Source of the DNA: Streptomyces narbonensis
GTDB lineage: Bacteria; Actinomycetota; Actinomycetes; Streptomycetales; Streptomycetaceae
Length of the DNA stretch: 64,000 nt
Assembly (NCBI RefSeq): GCF_014649015.1
Contig: NZ_BMSF01000007.1
Location: 350,431 to 414,430 of the forward strand
Direction of reading: 5' to 3'
Every line of letters begins with the position of its first letter. Position 1 is the first letter of the stretch. Below, one piece after another: positions 32,301-42,322 of this stretch. The translations under genes and the position numbers were made by a program. The notes below the pieces were generated by a model. That model did no database searches, was not told the origin of the DNA, and saw nothing but the letters and a program-made list of their open reading frames with translations.

Positions 32301-32944
32301 GCGGCAACGATCCCGACCTCGCGGCGCCGGCGGAGGCGCTGGCGGCGATCGCGAAGGGCATCGACCTGGCACATGCCGAGCTGAAGGAACTCGGCTTCAC
32401 CGGCGTGGCCTCGACGGGACGGGGATTCTCCGATCTCGCCCTGTCCGGGCTTGAGTTGGGACACTCCGGCTTGACGGCGGAGTTCGAGACGTTCTGCAAC
32501 CGGTGGGAGTGGGGCGTCCGCACGCTGACCCTGAAGGGGAACGGTTTCGCGCAGGGAGTCGGGCTCTCCGCGGGCTCCTTCGCCGAGCAGGAGCAGTACA
32601 TCAAGGACTCGATCAAGGTCGGTGTGAACTCCCTCAACGGCAACCCGCACCTGTCCGAGGACGAGGTCAAGAAGATGAGCTGGGAAACGGTCCGTGATCA
32701 GCACGCGTGGGACGACGCGAACTGGGACCCGGAGTCGTTCTCCGACGCCCACCAAGAGGTCAAGCAGACCTGGCAGAACACGACGTACGACGTCGAGGAC
32801 GCGCTGCTCGACTCGATGGAGCGCTCGGGCGTACTGGACTCGAAGCTGCGGGACGGAATGGACGAGCAGCTCAAGGAGACGCTCGATCCCGACCAGGCCA
32901 CCCTCGACCAGGCCGAACAGCCGCGGTGGGGAGAGAACCGCTGA
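32297..32944 (+). CDS. WXG-like helical partner protein of the Rhs toxin
   Basis: A 215-residue helical protein without signal peptide: MSGNDPDLAAPAEALAAIAK, then TAEFETFCNRWEWGVRTLTLKG and GFAQGVGLSAGSFAEQEQY. The helix-turn pattern matches ESX-related helper proteins that accompany LXG and Rhs toxins in Gram-positives. It probably pairs with the N-terminal part of the Rhs protein for secretion or folding. It overlaps both neighbours (ATGA with the SseB-like gene, TGATG with the Rhs gene). Confidence 0.76.
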   Translation: MSGNDPDLAAPAEALAAIAKGIDLAHAELKELGFTGVASTGRGFSDLALSGLELGHSGLTAEFETFCNRWEWGVRTLTLKGNGFAQGVGLSAGSFAEQEQYIKDSIKVGVNSLNGNPHLSEDEVKKMSWETVRDQHAWDDANWDPESFSDAHQEVKQTWQNTTYDVEDALLDSMERSGVLDSKLRDGMDEQLKETLDPDQATLDQAEQPRWGENR

Positions 32945-35900
32945 TGGTGGACTGGGGCGGCCTGGCCGACAAGGGCATCGACAAGATCGGTGGCGCCATC
33001 GACAAGGGCAAGCAGGCCCTCGGCGAGGGCGTCGACTACGTCACCGACAAGACCGGCCAGGGCCTGGAGAGCCTGGGCGCGCGCGACTGGGCGGACGCGG
33101 TCGAGGACTGGGGCGACAAAACCGCCTCCTCACTCGGCGCGGAGGTCGGGGAACAGCAGCTCGGGCAGACCGAGGACGCGAACGAGCTGATCCACGGCAA
33201 GCCGGAGAAGATCGCCGAGGCGGTGAAGAACCTCCGGGACTTCCAGCGGGCGTTCGACCTGGTCGGCGGCGGGATGAAACAGCTGGACTCGGGTCACTGG
33301 AAGGGTGAGGCGGCCGACGCGTTCCGGGAGAAGTTCCAGACGCTGCCGACCGACTGGCTGCGTGCCGCCGACGCGATGGAGAGCGCGGCCAAGGCGCTGG
33401 AGACGTACTCCAACGCCGTCGTGAGCGCGCAGGGCAAGGCGCGTGAGGCGATCGCTCTGTACAAGGAAGGCGACCAGGACTCCAAGGCGGCCGTCGACAC
33501 GTACAACAAGAAGGTCGACGCCTACAACGCGGCCCGCACCGGGGACAGTCCGCTGCCGGATCCGGGGGCGTTCACCGACCCGGGCGCGGCGAAGCGGCTG
33601 CGCGCCCGAGAGGTCCTGAGCGACGCGCGGAAGGCCCGTAACGAGGCCGGGGAGACAGCGAAGGCGGCGGTCGCCGCCGCGCTGGCACACGCGCCGAAGG
33701 AGCCGACGGGACGACAGCGGGCCATGCTGGAGCTGGCGGACTACAGCCTGGGCCAGAGCATCGAGCTGGCCCATTTCGGCGGCGGTGTCGTCAAGGGCTC
33801 GGCCGGCCTGATCAACTTCGTCCGCTCGGTCACCCCGTTGGACCCGTACAACGTCACCCACCCGGCGGAGTACTACAAGGGCGTCAACATGACGCTCGCC
33901 GGCCTCGTGTCCACCGGAGCGAACCCGGACAGGGCGCTGAAGGGCGCCTGGGACGCGGCGAAGGGCGACCCTTCGGAGTTCATCGGCCGGCTGCTGCCGG
34001 AACTGCTCGGCACGAAGGGCGCGGGTGCGGTCCGGAGCGGTGTGCGCGTCGGGCTGAACGGCACCAAGCACTTGCCCGAGGGGACGAAGCCGGGCAGCAG
34101 CCGCGGGGACCAGGAGAAGGACCCGCACAGCAACGGCAAGAAGTGCAGCGAGACGGTCTGCAAGAAGGACCCGATCGACATCGCCAGCGGCCGGATGCTG
34201 CTGCCGCAGACGGACATCGCCCTGCCGGGCGCGCTGCCGCTGGTATTCCGGCGTACCTTCGACTCATCGCGGCGCTCGGGCAGATGGTTCGGCCCGACCT
34301 GGTCGGCGACCGTGGACCAGCGCTTGGAGGTCGACTCCGAGGGCGTGGTCTTCAGCTGCGACGAGGGCAGCCTGCTCGCCTACCCCCACCCGGCCCCCGG
34401 CGTCCCGGTCCTGCCCACCCACGGCCGGCAGTGGCCCCTGGACCGGGTCGAGGACGGCTACACGATCACCGACCCGGACACCGGCACGGTCCGGCACTTC
34501 ACCGACCACGACGACAATCTCGCGCTCCTCGCCCAGATCGATGACCGCAACGGCCGCTGGATCGCCTTCGAGCACGACGAGACGGGCGCCCCCACGGGGA
34601 TCGTCCACCACGGCGGCTACCACCTGAAGCTCACCACGGCGGAGGGCCGCGTCACCGCGCTCCACCTCGCGGGGGCGGCGCAGGACGGCTCCGACCAGGA
34701 GATCCTGCGCTACGGCTACACGGACGACGGACACCTGACCGAGGTCACGAACTCCTCGGGCGTCCCCCTGCGCTTCGGCTGCGACGAGCAGGGTCGCATC
34801 ACCTCGTGGACGGACACGAACGGCAGCCGCTTCGACTACGTCTACGACGACCAGGACCGCTGCACCTACCAGTCGGGCGCGAACGGCCACCTGGAAACCC
34901 GCTTCACCTGGGACGACGTCGACCCGGCCACCGGGCTCCGCCTGACCACCGTCACCGACGGCCTGGGGCACACCGAGCGCCACCTGATCAACGACCGCGC
35001 GCAGGTCGTGGCGGAGATCGACGCCTTGGGCGCGGTGACCCGCTTCGCGTACGACCGCTTCAACCGCCTGCTGTCCCATACGGACCCGCTGGGCAACGAG
35101 AGCCGCTTCAGCTACGACGAGCGGGGCCGCGTGACGGCGGCGGAACGCCCGGACGGACGACAGGCGCAGGCCGAGTACGACGCATCCGGGCTTCCCGTAC
35201 GCATCACCGGCACGGACGGGAACGTCACCCGGCAGACCTTCGACGAGCGCGGCAACCGCACGTCGATGACGGACCCCTCGGGCGCGCGGACGGAGTTCGC
35301 GTACGACGAGTCGGGCCGACTGACCTCGGTGACGGACCCGCTCGGCGCCACCACCAGCCTGGACCTGAACCCTGCGGGCCTCCCCCTCTCGATCACCGAC
35401 CCGCTCGGCGCCACGACCCGCTACGCGTACGACGCGTTCGGCCGCACAGTCCGGGTCACCGACGCGCTGGGGGCGGAGACACGATTGGAGTGGACGGTCG
35501 AAGGGCACCCGTCCCGCCGCATCGCCCCCGACGGCACGGCGGAGTCCTGGACGTACGACGGCGAGGGCAACTGCCTCAGCCACACCGACGCGCTGGGCGG
35601 CACGACCCGTTTCACGTACACCGACTTCGACCTCATGACGTCCCGCACGGGCCCGGATGGGGTGCGGTACGAGTTCTCCCACGACACGAACCTGCGCCTG
35701 ACACGGGTGACCGATCCGCAGAGCCTGACGTGGGACTACACCTACGACCCGGCGGGCCGACTGGTCACGGAGACGGACTTCGACGGCCGGGCGCTGAGCT
35801 ACGAGTACGACGCGGCGGGCCGGCTGGGCGCACGGGCGAACGGACTCGGCGAAACGATCCGGTTCGACCGCGACGCCCTCGGGCGGATCGTCCGCAAGGA

Positions 35901-37612
35901 CGCCGAGGGCGCGGTGAGCTCCTACGAGTACGACGTCTTCGACCAACTGGCCTCGGCGACCGGCCCTGACGCGACCCTGGAACGTCTCCGGGACCGCTAC
36001 GGCCGGCTCGTCTCCGAGACGGTGAACGGTCGCACCCTCGCGTTCACGCACGACGCGGTGGGGCGGCGAACGGGGCGGACGACACCGGGTGGTTCGACGA
36101 GCACGTGGTCGTACGACGCGGCGGGCCGCCGTACGGAACTGACGTCCTCGGGCCGGACGCTGTCCTTCACCCTCGACGCCCTCGGCCGCGAAACCATGCG
36201 CCACGTGGCCGACTTCGCCGTCCTCACCACGTCGTTCGACCCGATGGGCCGCCTCTCCTCCCAAGAGGTCACCGACGGTGCGAACCGCCGCCTGCAGCAC
36301 CGCGCGTACACGTACCGCCCGGACGGCGGACTCGTAGGCATCACCGACGCGCTCTCCGGCCCGCGCCGCTTCGACCTGGACGGGGCGGGTCGGGTGACGG
36401 CCGTCCACGCGCGGGACTGGACGGAGCGGTACGCCTACGACGAGACCGGCAACCAGACGGAAGCGTCCTGGCCGGCCACTCACCCGTCCCACTCCGCGAC
36501 AGGCACCCGCGCCTACCAGGGCACCCGCATCGCCCATGCGGGATCCGTCCGCTACGAACACGACGCCCAGGGCCGGACGGTCCTGCGTCAGAAGACCCGG
36601 CTCTCACGCAAAGCGGACACCTGGCGCTACAAGTGGGACGCGGAGGACCGCCTCACCGCGGTGACGACTCCGGACGGCACGGTCTGGCGGTACGCGTACG
36701 ACCCGCTGGGTCGCCGCATATCCAAGCAATCCCCCCCGGGAGACAGTCCACTTCACCTGGGACGGCACGACCCTCTGCGAACAGACGACCACCGACGTCA
36801 CCCTCACCTGGGACCACGCGGGCCTCCGCCCCCTGGCCCAGACGGAACGCCACACGGACCCGGACTCCACGGACGACCGCTTCTTCGCGATCGTCACGGA
36901 CCTGATCGGCACGCCGACGGAACTCGTCGACGAGTCGGGCGCCGTGGCCTGGCGAACCCGCTCGTCGCTGTGGGGAACAACGGCATGGAACCGCGACGCC
37001 ACGGCGTACACCCCACTCCGCTTCCCGGGCCAGTACTTCGACCCGGAATCAGGCCTCCACTACAACCACTTCCGCTACTACGACCCGGAATCGGCGCGTT
37101 ACCTGAGTCAGGACCCACTGGGTCTGGCCCCGGCCCCCAACCCGACCCTGTACGTCCACAATCCGCATACGTGGGCGGATCCGCTGGGCCTTGCGCCAGA
37201 CGCCTGCGAGAACGGCGGCTCCTGGGATCCCGACGAGGCGCCGTACCTATATCGCGGGATCGGATACGCCGACAAATTCAGCCCTCTAGAGTGGCAGAAG
37301 ATGTACAACGATGCGTTGAACGGGACAGCGGAACCTCTGGGCGGCCATTCCGACCCACAACTGCATGCCGGTGGTAGAACCGAAAGTATATTCACGTCCT
37401 GGACGACATATTACGAGGACATGGCACTGGAGGAGAGCTTCAGAGGAAACGGCATTGGAATCGTCCTGAGGATTCCAAACGCCAACGGAACCGAGTATTT
37501 CAGAGTACCTGGCGTTTCCTTCCCCTACGACGAAGGCGAGGTCATGATTCGAGGCCCGGTACACGGAGCGGAAATCAGCATCGGCGGGGGGCCATGGAAG
37601 CGAGTCGGCTGA
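32944..37612 (+). pseudogene. Rhs/YD-repeat polymorphic toxin with ART-like C-terminus, frameshifted at a C7 run
   Basis: The repaired product has 1,555 residues. The N-terminal ~300 are helical with a WXG-type motif (SGHWKGEAADAFREKF, near residue 118). A DUF6531 segment (DPIDIASGRMLLPQTDIALPG, ~400) precedes about twenty YD repeats (~580-1260) and the Rhs core end RYYDPESARYLSQDPLGL. The last ~145 residues look like an ADP-ribosyltransferase: Arg in YLYRGIG, FTSWT, and Glu-x-Glu in YDEGEVMI. In the given sequence the frame breaks at seven Cs (36731-36737); six Cs would restore it. As written, translation leaves the Rhs frame before the core end and stops at 37377. The toxin part is lower in GC than the core, suggesting module exchange. 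Confidence 0.87.
36731..36737 (+). other. C7 homopolymer at the Rhs frame break
   Basis: Seven consecutive Cs followed by GGG. Upstream frame reads GRRISKQ; the downstream frame needed for VHFTWDG and everything after is restored by removing one C. It is a site prone to slippage in vivo and to base-call error in sequencing. Confidence 0.85.
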
Positions 37613-37935
37613 GAGAGCTCGTCCACGCCGCGGCCCGCAAAGGGATCTGCCACAAGGAGACCCTGGATGCGATTCAGAGGGGCTTCGACTTCGAAGCAGG
37701 TGAGGTTTCACGCAGCAGCCTCCTGCGCACCTACGAACGGCGCCTGTCCCGAACAGCACAAGGGAGTGACCTTCGCGAACAGACGAGAGACCTCGTCGCC
37801 TTCTTGGGCGGATTCCCCGACGAAAATCTGATGATGATCAGCATTCGGCCGGAAGCGGGCGGCTTCTACCTCTTCCTGGCGGACGAGGAAGGCACGGAGA
37901 TCCTCTTCTGGATGCGAATGTTCTCGCAGACGTGA
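37594..37935 (+). CDS. Putative immunity protein to the Rhs ART-like toxin
   Basis: A 113-residue soluble protein: MEASRLRELVHAAARKGICH, a helical DAIQRGFDFEAGEVSRSSLLRTYE, and a beta-rich end EAGGFYLFLADEEGTEILFW. No family is recognised. The ATG overlaps the toxin 3' end by 19 nt and has a G-rich ribosome site. Position directly after the toxin-coding end, small size and lower GC are the usual signs of a cognate immunity gene. It should bind and block the toxin domain in the producer. Confidence 0.78.
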   Translation: MEASRLRELVHAAARKGICHKETLDAIQRGFDFEAGEVSRSSLLRTYERRLSRTAQGSDLREQTRDLVAFLGGFPDENLMMISIRPEAGGFYLFLADEEGTEILFWMRMFSQT

Positions 37936-37992
37936 CAGGCCGACAGGCTACTTTCAGGAACGGTCATGGGCGGTGGGCAGCCCGGAGCTGAC

Positions 37993-38129
37993 ACGAAGGG
38001 CCCGGGATCCGTCTGGATCCCGGGCCCCTTCAGCTGCTCGACGTCAGTGACTACCGCGCCGCGTCCGGGTGGACCGCGTCCGTGATGTCCGTGGTCTTCT
38101 TCTCGACCGGCTTGCGGAGCTGGATGTTC
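37993..38129 (-). repeat. Right copy of the flanking direct repeat (intact aspS 3' end)
   Basis: The functional aspS 3' end and terminator. A diverged copy in the same orientation lies at 31486-31618, so the Rhs operon sits between the pair. The 29-bp stretch 38101-38129 is identical in both. Confidence 0.9.
37998..38027 (-). terminator. aspS terminator
   Basis: GGGCCCGGGATCC, loop GTCT, GGATCCCGGGCCC: a perfect 13-bp stem, 24 nt beyond the aspS stop on the minus strand. It probably also ends transcription of the toxin/immunity operon from the left. Confidence 0.88.
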
Positions 38130-39859
38130 AGTTCGCGCAGGCGGGACTCGTCCAGCTCGGTCGGGGCGCCCATCAGGAGGTCCTGGGCGTTGCCGTTCAG
38201 CGGGAAGGCGATCGTCTCGCGGATGTTGGGCTCGTCCGCGAGGAGCATGACGATGCGGTCGACGCCCGGGGCGATGCCGCCGTGCGGCGGGGCGCCGTAC
38301 TCGAAGGCGCGGAGCATGCCCGCGAACTCCTGCTCGACCGTCTCGCGGGAGTAGCCCGCGATCTCGAAGGCCTTGAACATGATCTCGGGCTCGTGGTTCC
38401 GGATCGCGCCCGAGGACAGCTCGATGCCGTTGCAGACGATGTCGTACTGCCAGCCGAGGACGTCCAGCGGGTCCTGGGTCTCCAGGGCCTCGATGCCGCC
38501 CTGCGGCATGGAGAAGGGGTTGTGCGAGAAGTCGATCTTGCCCGTCTCCTCGTCCCGCTCGTACATCGGGAAGTCCACGATCCACGCGAAGCGGAAGACG
38601 TTCTCCTCGAACTGGCCGGCGCGCTTGGCGGCCTCGACCCGGACCGGGCCCATGATCTTGGAGACCTCGTCGAACTCGCCCGCGCCGAAGAAGATCGCGT
38701 GGCCCGGCTCCAGGCCGAGGCGCTCGGTGAGGACCTTGACGTTCTCCTCGGTGAGGAACTTGGCGATGGGGCCGGTGAGGGCGTTGCCCTCGCCGACGCG
38801 GACCCAGGCCAGGCCCTTCGCGCCGAGGGAGACCGCGAAGTCGCCGAGCTGGTCGAAGAACTTGCGCGGCTGGTCGCCCGTGTTCGGGACGGCGAGGGCA
38901 CGGACGTGCTTGCCGGCGAAGGCCTTGAACTCCGACGCCTCGAAGACGTCGGAGATGTCGACGAGTTCGAGGGCCGTGCGCAGGTCGGGCTTGTCGTTGC
39001 CGTACTTCAGCATCGACTCGCGGAAGGGGATCCGCGGGAACGGGGACGTGACGTGACGCCCGCCGCCGAACTCCTCGAAGATCTCCGTCATCAGCTTCTC
39101 GATCGGCTGGAAGACGTCCTCCTGCTCGACGAAGCTCATCTCGACGTCGAGCTGGTAGAACTCGCCCGGCGAGCGGTCCGCGCGGGCGTCCTCGTCGCGG
39201 AAGCAGGGCGCGATCTGGAAGTAGCGGTCGAAGCCGGAGATCATCAGCAGCTGCTTGAACTGCTGCGGCGCCTGCGGCAGCGCGTAGAACTTGCCCGGGT
39301 TCAGACGGGACGGGACGACGAAGTCACGGGCGCCCTCGGGGGAGGTCGCGGCGAGGATCGGGGTCGCCATCTCGTTGAAGCCGAGGGCCACCATCTTCGA
39401 GCGGATGGAGGCGATGACGGCGGAGCGCAGCATGATGTTGCGGTGCATGCGCTCGCGGCGCAGGTCGAGGAAGCGGTACTCCAGGCGCCGCTCCTCGTTC
39501 ACGCCGTCGTCGGTGTTGACGGTGAAGGGGATCTGCTTGGCCGCGCCCAGGACCTCGACCGTGGCGGCCTCGATCTCGATCTCGCCGGTGGGGAGCTCGG
39601 GGTTGACGTTGTCCGCGCCACGCGAGACGACCTTGCCGTCGACGCGGACGACGGTCTCCTTCGTCAGCTTGTCGAGGACCTCGGCCGCGGCGGTGCCGGG
39701 GCGGGCGACGAGCTGCGTGATGCCGTAGTGGTCGCGCAGATCGATGAAGAGGATGCCGCCCAGGTCGCGCCGATTGTGCAGCCAGCCGCTCAGCCGGACG
39801 TCGGTGCCGACGTCAGAGGCGCGGAGCTCGCCGCAGGTGTGGGACCTGTACCGATGCAT
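38051..39859 (-). CDS. aspS: Aspartyl-tRNA synthetase
   Basis: A 602-residue class IIb synthetase of bacterial type. An N-terminal OB fold (MHRYRSHTCGELRASDVG, then VRLSGWLHNRRDLGG) binds the anticodon. The catalytic core has motif 2 CFRDEDARADRSPGEFYQLD and motif 3 HGGIAPGVDRIVMLLADEPN, with the bacterial GAD insertion between. It charges tRNA-Asp, and also tRNA-Asn in organisms that use the amidation route. The start is ATG 39859. Its 3' end is the sequence duplicated at 31.5 kb. A near-palindrome (CCTGT...ACAGG, 39913-39932) lies upstream, of unknown meaning. Confidence 0.97.
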   Translation of the reverse strand: MHRYRSHTCGELRASDVGTDVRLSGWLHNRRDLGGILFIDLRDHYGITQLVARPGTAAAEVLDKLTKETVVRVDGKVVSRGADNVNPELPTGEIEIEAATVEVLGAAKQIPFTVNTDDGVNEERRLEYRFLDLRRERMHRNIMLRSAVIASIRSKMVALGFNEMATPILAATSPEGARDFVVPSRLNPGKFYALPQAPQQFKQLLMISGFDRYFQIAPCFRDEDARADRSPGEFYQLDVEMSFVEQEDVFQPIEKLMTEIFEEFGGGRHVTSPFPRIPFRESMLKYGNDKPDLRTALELVDISDVFEASEFKAFAGKHVRALAVPNTGDQPRKFFDQLGDFAVSLGAKGLAWVRVGEGNALTGPIAKFLTEENVKVLTERLGLEPGHAIFFGAGEFDEVSKIMGPVRVEAAKRAGQFEENVFRFAWIVDFPMYERDEETGKIDFSHNPFSMPQGGIEALETQDPLDVLGWQYDIVCNGIELSSGAIRNHEPEIMFKAFEIAGYSRETVEQEFAGMLRAFEYGAPPHGGIAPGVDRIVMLLADEPNIRETIAFPLNGNAQDLLMGAPTELDESRLRELNIQLRKPVEKKTTDITDAVHPDAAR

Positions 39860-40030
39860 CGTCGTTCATCCAGTCTTCGGGGTCTTGGGTGAGGTGTCGC
39901 CACCCTGTGGCCCCTGTCACAGATGTCACAGGACACGCGGGCAGACCCACCCAGAGTACCGGCCACCCCATGATCCCTTTTCGAATACTCTCAGTGGCGA
40001 CCTGGTGTCCGATATTCATAAAGTGGGGCA

Positions 40031-42148
40031 ATGCGCACCGAGGACGTCCTGGCCGCGATCGCGACCGGCCTGTGGCGCTGGGACAACGCGTCCGGGATCG
40101 TCTCGCTCGACGCCGAGGCGGCCCGGCTGCTCGGGCTGCCCGCCGAGTCGGTGCAGCTGACCGAGGCGGCCGTCCGGTCCCGTTTTCACCCGGTCGACTG
40201 GAACGAGATCGACGGGGTCGTCAACCTGGCCGTCGCGGAGGGCACCCTCGCCGAGGCCCGGCTGCGGATCATGGACGAGCGCGGACGGGTGATCCGTACC
40301 GTACGGAGCAGGTCGAAGCCGCTGATCGAGGGCAACGACTACCAGCTGGTCGGCACCCTCCAGGAGGTCGCCGAGCAGCAGCCCGGGACCGCCGCGCACA
40401 CCCCGATCACCGGCGACTGGCGCCGCTCCCGCGAGGCCTTCCTCCTCGACGCGGGACGGGCCCTCGCCGAGGCCCGTTCGACGGCCGAGGTGCTGCGGGT
40501 GGCGGCCTCGCTGTCGATGCCGGGCTTCTCGCCCGACGGGCTCGCCGTCTTCGGCGTGGCGGGCGACCGGCTGACCGTCATCGGCCACCACGGGCACAGC
40601 CAAGGCGACGAGGGGCCGTTCTCGTCGATGGCCCTGGACACCGACTACCCGGCGGCGGAGGTCGTACGGACCGGGCGCGCGATCTACCTGCCGACGCCCG
40701 ACGAGTACCTGCGCCGCTACCCCATGACCTGGCCGCTCGCCCAGCGCTTCGGCCGCCGCTCCTGGGCCTTCGTGCCGCTCGTCGTCGCCGGGCGCACGAT
40801 GGGCGCCTGGATGGCCGCCTTCAAGCACCCGGTGGCCTTCACGCCCGACGAGCGCTCGGTGCTCACGACGGTCGCGCGCATGCTCGCGCAGGCCCTCGCG
40901 CGCGCCGGCGTGGCCGAGTCGGAGCGCGAGCTGTCGCTCGGGCTCCAGCGGACGATGATGCCGGTCCTCGGGCCGGGCATCCCCGGCATCCAGGTCGCCG
41001 CGCGGTACGTGCCGACCGGCGGCGGACTCCAGGTCGGCGGCGACTGGTACGACATGATCCGGCTGCCCGGCGGCACCACCCGGACCGGCGGGCGCGGCGC
41101 CGGGCGCATCGCCCTCGTCATCGGCGACGTCCAGGGCCACGACGTGCGGGCGGCGGGCCTGATGGGGCAGCTGCGGATCGCCCTGCGCGCGTACGCCTCC
41201 GAGGGCCACCGGCCGGACGCGGTGCTCTCGCGCGCTTCGCGCTTCCTGTACGGGATCACCGACGGGGACGACGCCGAGGGGAACGGCGGCCCGCGCTTCG
41301 CGACCTGCCTCTACCTGGAGGTCGACCTGGAGACGGGCACGGTCGACATCGCGCGGGCGGGGCATCCGGATCCGGCGGTACGCATGAACGACGGAACGGT
41401 TCTCCTGAGGCCCACGGCCGGCGGCCTGCCCCTCGGCATCGATCCCGACACCGACTACCCCACGACCCGGCTCACCCTGGACCCCGGCGAGACCCTGATG
41501 ATCTGCACCGACGGCCTCCTGGAGACCGGCGGGCACGACCTGGACAGCGGCTGGGAGCGGGTCAAGCAGCTCCTGGAGTCCCATGACGGCCAGGATCTGG
41601 AACAGCTCGCCGACACGCTCGTCGAAGCCGTACACGGTCCCGGCTCGCACCACACGACGGGGCCGCTCGCCGACCGCCGCGAGGACGACATCGCGGTCCT
41701 GCTGCTCTCCCGCCGGCCCGCGGGTCCGCTCGTGGAGGCGCCGCGCCGCACCCTGATGACGATCGCCCAGGCGGAGCCGGAGCGGATCGCCGAGGCCCGC
41801 GAGCAGCTGCGCCAGCTGCTGCACGACTGGACGGACGAGGACCAGCTCGACTCGGCGGTCCTGATGGTCTCCGAGATGGTCACGAACGTCCTCGTCCACA
41901 CGGACGGCGACGCGCTCCTGGTCGCCGAGGTCGCGTGCGGCGGGAAGTCGCGTCGGCTGCGGGTCGAGGTGTCGGACCAGAGCGACGAGCTGCCGCACAA
42001 GCGGCACCCGGGCGAGATGGCGTCGAGCGGCCGCGGGCTGCTCCTGATGGAGATGCTGGCGGACGCGTGGGGCTTCGACCCGCGCGGCGAGGGCAAGTCG
42101 ATCTGGTTCGAGCTGAACGAGCCGCCCGCTCCGGAGACGGGTCTCTGA
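40031..42148 (+). CDS. SpoIIE/PP2C-type phosphatase with PAS, GAF and anti-sigma kinase-like domains
   Basis: A 705-residue cytoplasmic regulator. Order: PAS (~10-110, MRTEDVLAAIATGLWRWDNA), GAF (~140-300), PP2C/SpoIIE phosphatase (~320-555, with VGGDWYDMI, VIGDVQGHDVRAAG and ICTDGLLE), and a C-terminal GHKL/HATPase domain (~580-695, SEMVTNVLVHTDGDALL and GRGLLLMEMLADAWG). Such proteins dephosphorylate anti-sigma-factor antagonists and may also bind sigma factors through the ATPase domain. They are abundant in streptomycetes, where they link signals to sigma-factor release. The start at ATG 40031 follows a GTGGGGCA site. It stands alone between aspS and the MBL gene. Confidence 0.92.
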   Translation: MRTEDVLAAIATGLWRWDNASGIVSLDAEAARLLGLPAESVQLTEAAVRSRFHPVDWNEIDGVVNLAVAEGTLAEARLRIMDERGRVIRTVRSRSKPLIEGNDYQLVGTLQEVAEQQPGTAAHTPITGDWRRSREAFLLDAGRALAEARSTAEVLRVAASLSMPGFSPDGLAVFGVAGDRLTVIGHHGHSQGDEGPFSSMALDTDYPAAEVVRTGRAIYLPTPDEYLRRYPMTWPLAQRFGRRSWAFVPLVVAGRTMGAWMAAFKHPVAFTPDERSVLTTVARMLAQALARAGVAESERELSLGLQRTMMPVLGPGIPGIQVAARYVPTGGGLQVGGDWYDMIRLPGGTTRTGGRGAGRIALVIGDVQGHDVRAAGLMGQLRIALRAYASEGHRPDAVLSRASRFLYGITDGDDAEGNGGPRFATCLYLEVDLETGTVDIARAGHPDPAVRMNDGTVLLRPTAGGLPLGIDPDTDYPTTRLTLDPGETLMICTDGLLETGGHDLDSGWERVKQLLESHDGQDLEQLADTLVEAVHGPGSHHTTGPLADRREDDIAVLLLSRRPAGPLVEAPRRTLMTIAQAEPERIAEAREQLRQLLHDWTDEDQLDSAVLMVSEMVTNVLVHTDGDALLVAEVACGGKSRRLRVEVSDQSDELPHKRHPGEMASSGRGLLLMEMLADAWGFDPRGEGKSIWFELNEPPAPETGL

Positions 42149-42234
42149 GAAGGGCCTCTGCGAGGGACGTCCGAGAAAGGCCTCTGCGAGGGACCTCTGC
42201 GACGGACCTCTGAGAAACGCCTCTGCGACGCCCT
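42145..42234. repeat. Imperfect CTCTGCGAGGGAC repeats
   Basis: Short units of GAGAAAGGCCTCTGCGAGGGAC type repeated about four times directly after the phosphatase stop codon. No gene or terminator is clear in 42149-42322 beyond this. Confidence 0.7.
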
Positions 42235-42322
42235 CCGCCCGTCCCGGAGCCCGGCGCGCGCGGCACCCTCGTACGGCGCAGACTGGTGTCGTACGGCCGC
42301 CGGGGGGACCACGGAGCATGCC

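Noticed and set aside
34264..36561. A 765-codon frame opposite the Rhs repeats
   Set aside because: It mirrors the YD-repeat codons; Val/Arg/Gly-rich with no recognisable domain.
39860..40030. T-box or other leader riboswitch upstream of aspS
   Set aside because: No specifier loop, T-box antiterminator core or terminator was found; only a weak CCTGT/ACAGG near-palindrome.
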